Shown here piece by piece: positions 25,456 through 33,997 of a DNA stretch of 37,845 nt (its first letter is position 1; every line of letters starts with the position of its first letter). Position numbers and translations under genes: made by a program. The notes under the pieces were generated by a model. It saw only the letters and a program-made list of their open reading frames with translations. It was not told the DNA's origin and searched no databases. The stretch comes from Spirochaetae bacterium HGW-Spirochaetae-5 (GTDB lineage: Bacteria; Spirochaetota; UBA4802; UBA5550): contig PGXT01000055.1 of assembly GCA_002839285.1 (NCBI GenBank), forward strand, positions 1-37,845. Direction: 5' to 3'.

Positions 25456-25947
25456 TCAAGGGAGTATTATATTATAATAATTAAACAGATGAACAGCTGT
25501 ATGCATACAAGCGAGAGTATAAAGACCTGCAATAATATCATCAATCATTATGCCCAGTCCGCCCCCGAGTGACTCAAGCGAATTCGCCGGGAAAGGTTTT
25601 ATAATATCAAATACTCTGAACAGAATAAATGCCAGAACTGCAAAGGTAAAGCTGAACGGTATAAAAAGAACCGCAATCCAGTAACCCAGAACTTCGTCAA
25701 GAACTACCTGCTGCGGATCCTTAGATTTATAAAACTTTTCCGCCGCATCACCAAGTTTAATCGAAGGGTATATAATAAGAATAACAAAAATAAGATTAAA
25801 CATATGAAGAGATGACTGATCTATATCTGAAAATAAAAGATTTTCAAGTATATATAAAGCCATGGCAACCAGAGTCCCCGCTGTACCCGGGGCTACAGGC
25901 GAATAGCCTGAATAAAACGCCGTGAAAAAAAATTCTTTAATTTTCAT
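25456..25947 (-). CDS. pgpA: Phosphatidylglycerophosphatase A
   Basis: PgpA removes the terminal phosphate from phosphatidylglycerol phosphate to give phosphatidylglycerol in the inner membrane. YSGYSPVAPGTAGTL near the N-terminus, VVLDEVLGYWIA in the middle, and FRVFDIIKPFPA and MIDDIIAG near the C-terminus are the family motifs. At 163 aa with several membrane segments the size is normal. Its ATG overlaps the end of pgsA by 11 bp, and the two enzymes perform consecutive steps. Confidence 0.94.
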   Translation of the reverse strand: MKIKEFFFTAFYSGYSPVAPGTAGTLVAMALYILENLLFSDIDQSSLHMFNLIFVILIIYPSIKLGDAAEKFYKSKDPQQVVLDEVLGYWIAVLFIPFSFTFAVLAFILFRVFDIIKPFPANSLESLGGGLGIMIDDIIAGLYTLACMHTAVHLFNYYNIILP

Positions 25948-26557
25948 TTGACTTCGAATCCTCTTTCACTTTTTTTTCCGGGAAGAAGAGCTGCCAGTTT
26001 GTAAAAAGATATCTTAGACCGGACCAGGCTGTCATCAATGTTACAATCAGCATTATATAATAAGGAACAGCCTCATGCGTTTCGAAGAAACCGCTTCTTT
26101 TAGACATATATATCATTATAATCAGAACAATAGAAAGCATCTGAAAAGCTGTTTTAAACTTACCGAATCTGCTTGTACGGAGCGGTCTACCTTTTTTAAT
26201 AGCGAACCATCTCATAACAGTTATAAGAATATCCCGCCCGACGATTATAACAATCATCCATAGATCAAGGACTTCAAAAGTCGGATCTATAACAATAATT
26301 GCAATAAGAGCCGATATTACAAGAAACTTGTCCGCAATAGGATCTATAAATTTTCCGAATTCCGACTCCTGCTTAAGCTTCCGGGCAAGCCAGCCGTCAA
26401 TAAAATCAGTAAATGAGGCAAAGCCGAAAAGAAGGAGAGCATAAAACAGATATTCAACCGTTCTTATTGACAAAAAATAGATTATGAAAGGAATAAGAAT
26501 AATTCTTAAATATGAAAAAATATTAGGTAAGCTGAGTTTATCCCCTGTCAGTTTCAA
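25937..26557 (-). CDS. pgsA: CDP-diacylglycerol-glycerol-3-phosphate 3-phosphatidyltransferase
   Basis: PgsA makes phosphatidylglycerol phosphate from CDP-diacylglycerol. The CDP-alcohol phosphotransferase motif is complete: D51, D54-G55, A58-R59, G68, D72 and D76. Several membrane segments follow, as expected for the family. At 206 aa it is normal. The start is TTG, overlapping the rimO stop by 4 bp, and the protein begins close to the family's usual LPNIFSYLRI. Together with pgpA it makes anionic phospholipid. Confidence 0.95.
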   Translation of the reverse strand: MKLTGDKLSLPNIFSYLRIILIPFIIYFLSIRTVEYLFYALLLFGFASFTDFIDGWLARKLKQESEFGKFIDPIADKFLVISALIAIIVIDPTFEVLDLWMIVIIVGRDILITVMRWFAIKKGRPLRTSRFGKFKTAFQMLSIVLIIMIYMSKRSGFFETHEAVPYYIMLIVTLMTAWSGLRYLFTNWQLFFPEKKVKEDSKSNEN

Positions 26558-27894
26558 ATCAATACCCCTATAAGATCATGTTCAAAAGAATCTGTGACCC
26601 TGACCCTTACTATATTATTAACCCTGTTTTCATCAGCGGTCAAGTAAAAAACTCCATCAACTTCAGGCGCATCAGATTCGGTCCGCCCTATATATGTTTT
26701 ATCATCAAGTTTCTCTTCAACGAGCACATCAAGCTCTAAGCCTATCTTTTCATTGAGCTTTTCTCTTGAAATTTCAGCCTGAACAGTCATAAGCTCATCA
26801 AGTCTTCTGCTCTTCTCCTCCGGGGAAATGGTATCGGGGAGATTTGAAGCGTCAGTACCCTCTTCAGGTGAATAAGTAAAACATCCCACTTTATCGAGTC
26901 TTGCCGTTTTAATAAATGACATAAGCTCCTGAAACTCCTTCTCACCTGCACCGGGGTAACCGATCATAAATGTGGAGCGTATGGTAATTCCCGGTACTCT
27001 CTTCCTGAGTTTAGCAATCAGTTCAAGATAGTTTTCAGAATCCCCTTCCCGTCCCATGGACTTTAGAATAGATCTGCTTACATGCTGAAAGGGTATATCA
27101 ATGTAAGGAACGACCTTTTCATTCTCTGCAATGAGGTCTATTATTTCATCTGTTATATGATCGGGGTGACAGTATAGAAGCCGTATCCATCTCAGTTTTT
27201 CAATCTTTGAAATTTCATTAACAAGCGCAGGGAGATTCACTTCTCCCCATTGATATACCGCAATATCCTGAGCAATAATATTCAACTCGAGCGCACCCGC
27301 CGCGACTTCCGCTTCGGCATCTTTTATAATCTTTTCAGCCGGAAAGGCCACATGGGGTCCTCTTATTAAAGGGATCGCGCAGTAGCTGCAGTTATTTGAG
27401 CAGCCGTCAGAAATTTTAATATATGAGTAGGGGTATGTATTATAAAGCTTTTTCCGCATCGCCGAGATTCTTCCGGTCTCGATTCCAAATTCCGCGCACA
27501 TCTCTGAAACGAATTTTTCATCGGGAATTCCATAGAGAAAATCTATTTCAGGGATATCTTTCTTTATGTCGTCATAATATCTTTTTGTTAAACATCCCGT
27601 CACCGTAACCTTTCTGTCAAAAGGTGCTTTAGTCTCACCATGACTGAAAAATCCCGATCCGGAGGTAACGCTATCCTTAATAGAAATCGCATCGAGTATT
27701 ACCTCGATCGATTCCTCTTTGGCATCCTGAATAAAACCGCAGGTATTTATTATAATAATATCTGAATTTTCTGATGATTCTGCCGGAGTAAAACCTGCGC
27801 TTAACATCTCCCCGTTGATTCTCTCGGAATCAACAAGGTTTTTTGAACATCCTAAAGAAATAAGATAAAACGAAAGGTCTGATGATTTATGCAC
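26554..27894 (-). CDS. rimO: Ribosomal protein S12 methylthiotransferase RimO
   Basis: RimO is a radical-SAM enzyme that methylthiolates Asp on ribosomal protein S12. The N-terminal cluster cysteines are Cys15 (SLGCSKNLVDSE), Cys52 (NTCGF) and Cys101 (TGCLTKRY). The radical-SAM CxxxCxxC motif is Cys165, Cys169 and Cys172. The C-terminal TRAM domain covers about 385-446. The SLGCSKN start and the YCAIPLIRGPH segment favour RimO over MiaB. The start is GTG just after the rodZ stop. At 446 aa it is normal length. The position downstream of lolA-rodZ and upstream of pgsA suggests simple co-transcription. Confidence 0.95.
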   Translation of the reverse strand: MHKSSDLSFYLISLGCSKNLVDSERINGEMLSAGFTPAESSENSDIIIINTCGFIQDAKEESIEVILDAISIKDSVTSGSGFFSHGETKAPFDRKVTVTGCLTKRYYDDIKKDIPEIDFLYGIPDEKFVSEMCAEFGIETGRISAMRKKLYNTYPYSYIKISDGCSNNCSYCAIPLIRGPHVAFPAEKIIKDAEAEVAAGALELNIIAQDIAVYQWGEVNLPALVNEISKIEKLRWIRLLYCHPDHITDEIIDLIAENEKVVPYIDIPFQHVSRSILKSMGREGDSENYLELIAKLRKRVPGITIRSTFMIGYPGAGEKEFQELMSFIKTARLDKVGCFTYSPEEGTDASNLPDTISPEEKSRRLDELMTVQAEISREKLNEKIGLELDVLVEEKLDDKTYIGRTESDAPEVDGVFYLTADENRVNNIVRVRVTDSFEHDLIGVLI

Positions 27895-27897
27895 ACA

Positions 27898-29043
27898 TCA
27901 CCAGTCCTTTACATCAATATGATAAAGGTTAGGATTAGTTACATCTTTCTTCCATGTTATTATTTTATTAGCAACCTGTCCCGGTTTTCCGAATGTAAAC
28001 TCTTTTCCATTGATTGTGGATTTAATACCGCCGGCATTTCCGATTTTCATCTGAATGTATTCCGATGCTTCCCAGCGTTCAACGCTTCCGGCAGGCATAA
28101 AGCCTCTCTGCTTTCTATTGCCGTCAAGATATATCTCAATAAAAGATTTCTGAATAAATTTGACTTCAAAAACAATCTTAAGACTTTTATTATTCTGGGC
28201 AATGACCCTGGTGTTGTCTCCCTCTGTTACAGGTTTAACATCACTATTTTGAGATAGAGCAGCTGCTGCGTTCAATTCAGCTTTAAGATCGCGGCCGAGT
28301 TCTATCATAACTTTAGCTCTGCTCTCGGTAAGTCCTTTCAAAGTAAGAAGAACTTCCCTGGGACATTCCACAAGGGTTACCGGGACCTGTTTATCCATTT
28401 CAATAACTATATCTTTATCATCATTCAGAAAATTTACTGTTACTTTATTATCACCGATCTCTTTAAGTAAAAAGACAACCTCTTTGTTCTCAACAAGGAA
28501 CTGCACAGCCTCACCCTTATAGACCAGGGTAAAACCTTTATCATTTGATAGCTGCAGGCTCTTAATATTCTTTATACTGGAGTTCTGGCTCTCTTCATAA
28601 CTCTTCTTTATCTGCGATACCGAATCTGAACCATCAATGCTCACATCGGATCTATTCATTGCCCATACGCCCCAGATTACAAGAACCGAAACAAGAGCAA
28701 CTCCTGCGAAGAATATCAGATTCCGGTATCTGTCATACAGAGCCAGGATATTGGTAATGGCCTGAGGCCTGGTAGGCCTGGTAAGCTCCTCCAGAGGAGT
28801 TGCCGATTCCCCTATTTTGTACCCCTTGTAAAGCATTACCATTTCATCCGGGTCAAGCTTAAGGTATTCTGAATAAGTCTTTAGAAAACCGATTATATAT
28901 GTTTCACCGGGAAATTTATCAAAATCTTCATCTTCAAGTGCTTCGATATAAGTCGGAGCCATATTTGTATCAATGGCCACATTTTTAACTGTTAGCTTTT
29001 TTGCTTCACGCGCCTGTCTGAGTCTATCTCCAATGCTCTCCAC
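27898..29043 (-). CDS. rodZ: RodZ-like cytoskeletal membrane protein
   Basis: RodZ links MreB to the cell-wall elongation machinery. Residues 1-90 form the HTH_25 domain ([21 protein letters not shown], then [19 protein letters not shown]). One membrane segment lies at about 108-128. A periplasmic linker leads to a C-terminal DUF4115 domain (about 290-375, with [14 protein letters not shown] and the [15 protein letters not shown] end). At 381 aa it is normal. The start is GTG with GAGGAG overlapping the end of lolA. An envelope growth role fits the neighbouring lolA and pgsA genes. Confidence 0.92.
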   Translation of the reverse strand: MESIGDRLRQAREAKKLTVKNVAIDTNMAPTYIEALEDEDFDKFPGETYIIGFLKTYSEYLKLDPDEMVMLYKGYKIGESATPLEELTRPTRPQAITNILALYDRYRNLIFFAGVALVSVLVIWGVWAMNRSDVSIDGSDSVSQIKKSYEESQNSSIKNIKSLQLSNDKGFTLVYKGEAVQFLVENKEVVFLLKEIGDNKVTVNFLNDDKDIVIEMDKQVPVTLVECPREVLLTLKGLTESRAKVMIELGRDLKAELNAAAALSQNSDVKPVTEGDNTRVIAQNNKSLKIVFEVKFIQKSFIEIYLDGNRKQRGFMPAGSVERWEASEYIQMKIGNAGGIKSTINGKEFTFGKPGQVANKIITWKKDVTNPNLYHIDVKDW

Positions 29044-29046
29044 GAC

Positions 29047-29742
29047 CTACTCCTCTGATATCATAGGATTTTTTATAACCCTTGCCGTAGCAGGAATATC
29101 AAACTTGAATATTCCGTTAGGCAGATCAACATTTGTCTTTATATCTGACAGGGTAATTTCCACCTTCTTTCCTGAAGAAGTATAACCCTCAGCTTTCTGA
29201 ATAAAAAAGTTTTCCGAAATCCAGAGATTAATTGTTTTATAACCACCCCGGCTCTCTTTCTGTTTAAGAACCAATGTGTACATTTTACTTCCGTCTTTCA
29301 TTGTTTCAGGTTCTTCTTTGGATGCAAATCTGTAATGGTATTTGGAGAAAAGCCTGTTAAGTCCCGCCTCTGATCCGGCTGTAAAAAGTCCGGAATCTGA
29401 AAGGAGATCCTGCTCGGCAACGACATTCAGTGAAGGTATATATACCCACATCATCTTTCCGTCAGAGACGATTTTCTGTCTTGAAGGCTGATTAAAATCC
29501 ATAAGAAGTTTATCCGAGGCTTTAAACCGTAGAATACCCGACTGGATAATTTTCTTACCGCCTTTATCGGATATTATTGAAAAATTTGCCTGATAGGAAT
29601 TAAGCTGACTGTAGTTTTTCTTTGTATTATTTACAATATCACTTACAGTAACAAAATCAAATTTATAGGCAAAGGCATTTACGGCAAAAAAAGTAAAAAT
29701 CAATATAAGAGTTGCCATGGAGTATTTTTTAATTTTAAACAT
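29047..29742 (-). CDS. lolA: Outer-membrane lipoprotein carrier LolA
   Basis: LolA shuttles lipoproteins across the periplasm. It has a signal peptide (cut after FAVNAFA near residue 25) and the family body: QANFSIISDKGGKKIIQSGILRFK, LLMDFNQPSRQKIVSDGKMMWVYIP and VEITLSDIKTNVDLPNGIFKFDIP. At 231 aa it is normal. It is the first gene of a run with rodZ (3-bp gap), rimO, pgsA and pgpA. A promoter with a palindrome near the start of transcription lies upstream. Confidence 0.94.
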   Translation of the reverse strand: MFKIKKYSMATLILIFTFFAVNAFAYKFDFVTVSDIVNNTKKNYSQLNSYQANFSIISDKGGKKIIQSGILRFKASDKLLMDFNQPSRQKIVSDGKMMWVYIPSLNVVAEQDLLSDSGLFTAGSEAGLNRLFSKYHYRFASKEEPETMKDGSKMYTLVLKQKESRGGYKTINLWISENFFIQKAEGYTSSGKKVEITLSDIKTNVDLPNGIFKFDIPATARVIKNPMISEE

Positions 29743-29791
29743 AATATCTATTCTTTTTAATAATAAATTTTTTATATCAAAGCAGTAATAC

Positions 29792-29839
29792 TGACCGGAT
29801 CGGTCACTGCAATTACAATAAACACAGGAAAAAAGTCAA
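29792..29839 (-). promoter_or_regulatory. lolA operon promoter with downstream palindrome
   Basis: On the minus strand TTGACT (29834-29839), a 16-bp spacer and TGTAAT (29812-29817) form a promoter. TGACCG-GAT-CGGTCA (29792-29806) is a perfect 6-bp-arm palindrome placed across the expected start of transcription. It could be a repressor site or a 5' hairpin. Confidence 0.55.
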
Positions 29840-29875
29840 TACTAATACAGACTTAATAAAATGATTTTCAGGACT

Positions 29876-30000
29876 GCAATTTATTTTTGGGGGCACAGCG
29901 CTTAGCGCGGCGCCTGAAATGGCGGAATACGGGGCAGCGCTAAGCGTTTTCCACCGCTCCTGGCGTATACGGAGCATAAGCACCCCCGGAAATAATTTGC
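29876..30000 (+). repeat. Family A cloverleaf repeat, copy 3
   Basis: The terminal inverted repeats (GCAATTTATTTTTGGGGG and CCCCCGGAAATAATTTGC) are the best preserved of the four copies. Inside are CACAGCGCTTAGCGC, a central arm with mismatches, and GTATACGGAGCATA. It fills much of the 352-bp gap between lolA and the 62-aa gene. The rest is the lolA promoter and AT-rich sequence. Confidence 0.82.
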
Positions 30001-30094
30001 TGGCTTTTCGGGGGTGTAATTTATTTTTTTAAAATACTGGACAAATATTAAATTAGATATAGACCGGAGTTAAATTATACTATCAGGAATAATA

Positions 30095-30283
30095 ATGAAA
30101 GCCATATATATAGGGAATAAAAAACTCCGCGAGATAGATCTCCTCGATCCAAGACTTGACGAGGATCTTTTTGTAATTATGAATGAATATTCTCTAATGG
30201 AATCTCATATCATCTATTTTTCCGCGGGTGAATCAAAGATCAAAGAAATTCTTATAAAAAAGGATCCTACTTATTCTGTATAA
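30095..30283 (+). CDS. Small 62-aa protein of unknown function
   Basis: This short frame has CAGGAA 7 nt before its ATG and ends 8 bp before the convergent HD-GYP gene. The protein is soluble, mixed acidic and basic (MKAIYIGNKKLREIDLLDP...), and no motif is recognised. The ribosome site and lack of any better reading frame support a real gene, but there is no homology evidence. Confidence 0.5.
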   Translation: MKAIYIGNKKLREIDLLDPRLDEDLFVIMNEYSLMESHIIYFSAGESKIKEILIKKDPTYSV

Positions 30284-30291
30284 AGCTCCTT

Positions 30292-32202
30292 TTACTCTTT
30301 TTCGTTTTCTATTATTTCTATCATCAGATCTACAATAGCCGGATCGAGCTTTCTCCCTTTTTCAGAGACCATAATAGCCAGGGCTTTATCGAGTTCCATG
30401 CCGTTTCTGTAAGGTCTGTCCGAAATAAGTGAATCATAAACATCCGCTACGGCAATCAGTCTCCCCATGAGAGGAATCCCCCTCCCCTCAAGACCGTAAG
30501 GGTAACCGCTGCCGTCCCAGGCCTCATGATGAAAGAGTATCCCATTAATAAATTTTTCATGGCCGGGAATATCTTCAACTATCAGAACTCCCGCCTGGGG
30601 ATGTCTCTTGATTACATCATACTCTTCACCGCTAAGCAGAGCAGGCTTATCCAGTATTGCCTCGGGCACTCCGATTTTGCCGATATCATGAAGACTGGCG
30701 GATATTCGAAGATCATTTATAAATGACTCCCCCATACCCATTTTTACAGCGAGCTTTCCGGCATACGAAGCAACTCTCTCGCTATGGCCCGAGGTCCACC
30801 TGGACTTGGTGTCTATTGTTTTTGAGAGAGCTAAAAGTACTCCAAGAAAGAGGTTCTCCTTCTCTTCAAAAAATTTAACGCTCTTCATGGCAACACCGGT
30901 CTGGTCGGCCAGTGCTTTCAAGGTTTCAATTTCAAAATCTGTAAAGGCCTCATTTATATCTTTCCCCACAATAAGGGACCCGATATATACTTCATCAAGA
31001 TATATCGGAAGATTCATCAGGTGCAGAAAATCCTCTCCAATATATGAATCGAGAAAATGAAGATAATCCGCGTCTATGTTTTTATTAATTATAAAAAAAC
31101 TTTTATGTTTTTCAATATTGCCTTTCCCGAGTTTATTAAACGGCAGAGAAACCCCTTTCCCCTTGTCGCCCTTTACCCCTTTAATATAATGGGAAAGAAT
31201 GATATAACTCTCTTTATCCATTTCTGCCATGGCCAATGCGACCATGCAGTCTTTAAAAAGATCCGAGACGATAAATGTTACCCTATCGATAAGATCATGA
31301 CGGGAGATCGAAGAGAGGACGGCCTTATCAATTCTGTTCATAACCGATATCGCCTCCATCCTTTCATTCATACTTTCAAGATTGCTTTTTATACTGTCAG
31401 CCATTCTGTTTATCGATACAGATAAATCACCGATCTCGTCTTTTGACACAATTTCAGTTCTGATATCAAGATTACCCGATGCCAGCCCGGCAGCCTGGGA
31501 ACTTAATCTTGAAATAGGTGTGGATATGTGACGGGCTATGCCTTTAGAGAGAAAAAGAGAAACCAGAAAAAGCGCCAGACCGTAAAGAAGAATAACCTCA
31601 CCTCCTCCGATGAACTTCATTGCACCTTTGCGGCTTGAGATAATTCTTCCGATATAGATATTTTTATCCTGAGGCCTTGTGAGATTTATCCAGAAATTTA
31701 TATTATCACTTTTACCGTAAAAGACAGAATCAGAATATGACACACGCCCTTTACCGATTGCTGAAATTACAGCGGCCTCTTCTTCATGGGGGATTTCCTT
31801 CTTTCCGATCAGCCCCGAATCGTCTCTGAATAATTTAAACCAGCGGGATGAAGAATTTGAATAATAATAAATCAGTATTTTCTTATCTTCATTTTCATTC
31901 TTATCTTCCGGGATCTGATTTTTAAGAATTGATATAAAGGGGAATACTATATTCAGTTTTTCATCAAACTCTTTTCCCACTGAACGCTCAATGATATCAG
32001 GGGGGAGACTATTGTTTTCAAGCCAGTCATCTGCAACGTGAGATACAACTTTTTTCAGATGATTTGTCGCAGCGGTTGTATAAAATATAAAAGAGAGGTG
32101 ACCGACAAGAAGTCCAAAGAGGGTAAAATAAATCGTGAGTTTATATTTAAATTTAAGTCTGCTGAATATCAGCCGGAGTTTATTTATTAATTTACGAATC
32201 AT
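30292..32202 (-). CDS. Membrane HD-GYP phosphodiesterase with HAMP and GAF domains
   Basis: This protein probably degrades cyclic di-GMP. Positions count from a TTG at 32220, six codons before the ATG I chose. It has one membrane segment at about 27-50, a periplasmic domain (50-204), a second membrane segment (205-226), HAMP (to about 280) and a GAF domain (300-450). The HD-GYP domain (455-640) has metal-binding HD at 511-512 (SLHDIGKIGVPE), HH at 564-565 (FHHEAWDGSGYP) and GYP at 572-574. Neither start has a clear ribosome site. Downstream partners are not obvious. Confidence 0.92.
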   Translation of the reverse strand: MIRKLINKLRLIFSRLKFKYKLTIYFTLFGLLVGHLSFIFYTTAATNHLKKVVSHVADDWLENNSLPPDIIERSVGKEFDEKLNIVFPFISILKNQIPEDKNENEDKKILIYYYSNSSSRWFKLFRDDSGLIGKKEIPHEEEAAVISAIGKGRVSYSDSVFYGKSDNINFWINLTRPQDKNIYIGRIISSRKGAMKFIGGGEVILLYGLALFLVSLFLSKGIARHISTPISRLSSQAAGLASGNLDIRTEIVSKDEIGDLSVSINRMADSIKSNLESMNERMEAISVMNRIDKAVLSSISRHDLIDRVTFIVSDLFKDCMVALAMAEMDKESYIILSHYIKGVKGDKGKGVSLPFNKLGKGNIEKHKSFFIINKNIDADYLHFLDSYIGEDFLHLMNLPIYLDEVYIGSLIVGKDINEAFTDFEIETLKALADQTGVAMKSVKFFEEKENLFLGVLLALSKTIDTKSRWTSGHSERVASYAGKLAVKMGMGESFINDLRISASLHDIGKIGVPEAILDKPALLSGEEYDVIKRHPQAGVLIVEDIPGHEKFINGILFHHEAWDGSGYPYGLEGRGIPLMGRLIAVADVYDSLISDRPYRNGMELDKALAIMVSEKGRKLDPAIVDLMIEIIENEKE

Positions 32203-32274
32203 TTTTTCTGAACCATTCAAGTTTATATTTATATCACCGGATAATTAGAGAATATACAGAGTCAATGTTTATTC

Positions 32275-33240
32275 CTATTCCAGATTATTATTTTTCAGAA
32301 ACAGGTCCATATCCGCGGGAATGCCTGCAATTATTTTTATTTTACGTTTTTCGAAAGGATCAAAAAAACTGAATGAATGAGAATGAAGAGCACATCTGGT
32401 AAATCCGGCTCTTTGTGCAAGCTCATCACTATCTCCCGATTTAATATAATCGAGGTAAATTGTTTCATCATCACCGTAGATCTTGTCTCCGATTATGGGA
32501 TATCCGGCATACTTGAGATGTACACGTATCTGATGCATTCTCCCGGTGACAGGTGAAGCTTTTACAAGAGAGTATAAGTCTGTTGAGGAGATACGTTCAA
32601 ATTCGGTAATCGCCGATTCACTGCCATTTTCATATGCCTCCCTCTTTTTATTTATGAGAGAGTCTCTTGCGGGACCGATGGGCGTATCAACTGTAAACTT
32701 CCCCTCTTTCAGATTTCCCCGCACAATTGTCAGATACTCTTTCCCCACCTTGCCGAAATTTTTCTGAACTTCCGACGCCGCGGCAGAATTTTTCCCCAGA
32801 AGAAGCGCCCCGGAAGTCTCCCTGTCAAGACGGTGTACCGGGTAGTATTTTTCGCCGCGCTGATCTTCAAGGAGCATTACAAGTGTATTGCGGAAAAAAA
32901 TTCCCGAAGGATGTACCGGCAGGTTGCCGGTTTTATTTACAGCAAGATAGTTCTCATTTTCAAATATTACGGTAAAGTCACTATCCACTTCAGGTTCAAT
33001 TATTTCACCGGCTATGTACTCAATCATATCACCGGAGCATACATGTTTTTTAACATTCAGAATTACAGATCCGTTAAGGATAAGCTTACCTGCCGTTATC
33101 TCTTTCTGCCAGGAGGTTCTGCTCATATAACTGAATCTTCTGGAGAGATAAATATCAAGGCGCAGTCCGTGATAATTCTCACCGACAAGAGACTCCATTA
33201 TCCTGTCTTTAGATTTCTCATTCCGAGTAAAATTATTCAT
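32275..33240 (-). CDS. RluA family pseudouridine synthase
   Basis: This enzyme isomerises uridine to pseudouridine in rRNA or tRNA. An N-terminal S4 RNA-binding domain (about 27-75) precedes the catalytic domain with Asp139 in HRLDRETSGALLL. TGRMHQIRVHLKYAGYPIIGDKIYG is the second family motif. At 321 aa with an S4 domain it is RluC/RluD-like, but the exact target base cannot be told. The ATG at 33240 is followed by an in-frame ATG at 33198 (MESLVGENYHG) that may be the real start, as the family usually begins there. Confidence 0.92.
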   Translation of the reverse strand: MNNFTRNEKSKDRIMESLVGENYHGLRLDIYLSRRFSYMSRTSWQKEITAGKLILNGSVILNVKKHVCSGDMIEYIAGEIIEPEVDSDFTVIFENENYLAVNKTGNLPVHPSGIFFRNTLVMLLEDQRGEKYYPVHRLDRETSGALLLGKNSAAASEVQKNFGKVGKEYLTIVRGNLKEGKFTVDTPIGPARDSLINKKREAYENGSESAITEFERISSTDLYSLVKASPVTGRMHQIRVHLKYAGYPIIGDKIYGDDETIYLDYIKSGDSDELAQRAGFTRCALHSHSFSFFDPFEKRKIKIIAGIPADMDLFLKNNNLE

Positions 33241-33409
33241 AAAAAATCAGCTCAGCACTGAGAGCAGCTCTTCTCTCAATCTCCCTCTTCTGTCAAAATC
33301 CTTATCACTCACTATAAGATCGGAATTTCTCATGAAGCCCACATGCCCGGACCTGCCGTCAGAGGCGTGAAACATTATACTTCTTGCAATCTCAATATTC
33401 TTTAGAGCA

Positions 33410-33997
33410 TTAGTCCCTTTCTTTTCCCAGTGAAAACTCTTTGATTAAATTAAGCATTTTAAAAAGAAGATCCACTGCCTCGGTAGCGGTTACATCATTA
33501 ACATAACCGATTATCAGCCCCCCCTTACTCCGCATTGCAATATTATCTGCCCCGGCGGAAACTAGTGTCTCCTTAATAATTTCACTGAATCTTTTATAAA
33601 CGATGTCACCGGAATTATTCCCGCAGATCCGGTTTACATCAACAAGATTCGAAAGCTCTGCACAAAAAACATGGCGGGATCTGTTTTCTGAATAGTTCCC
33701 GTTTTCATCATACACTTCATGAAGAATGAAATCCTCAAAATACTCCCATTTTTTAAAACCGGTCAGAGTGTCGATATAAATTTTTTCAGCGTCAGAGTTC
33801 AAGCCCTCCTCTCCGCAGCTGTTTTCGGAATCATCACTCATTCCGTCCCTGCCGGTGTTCTGAATATTATATGACTCAAGTTCCCCCTGCAGTTTAAGCA
33901 CTTCATCATTTATAGCTTTTATTCCATTATGCTTTAAAGTCTCGGCAAAATATTCAGCTATAGAGCATCCGGACTTTGGGATGGATAATTTTAGCAT
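33410..33997 (-). CDS. Degenerate GGDEF-like protein, frame-broken at the 3' end
   Basis: A helical start (1-60) precedes a region that follows the GGDEF fold: DTLTGFKKWEYFEDF, then HVFCAELSNLVDVNRICGNNSGD and then RSKGGLIIGYV in place of the GG[DE]EF active loop. It is therefore unlikely to make cyclic di-GMP. The frame stops at 33410. A +1 shift in the AAAA run at 33422-33425 opens about 57 codons (KGTNALKNIEIARSIMFH...) ending at 33247, six bases before the pseudouridine synthase. The start overlaps the previous gene by 44 bp without a ribosome site, so it may be the C-terminal part of that protein. Confidence 0.65.
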   Translation of the reverse strand: MLKLSIPKSGCSIAEYFAETLKHNGIKAINDEVLKLQGELESYNIQNTGRDGMSDDSENSCGEEGLNSDAEKIYIDTLTGFKKWEYFEDFILHEVYDENGNYSENRSRHVFCAELSNLVDVNRICGNNSGDIVYKRFSEIIKETLVSAGADNIAMRSKGGLIIGYVNDVTATEAVDLLFKMLNLIKEFSLGKERD

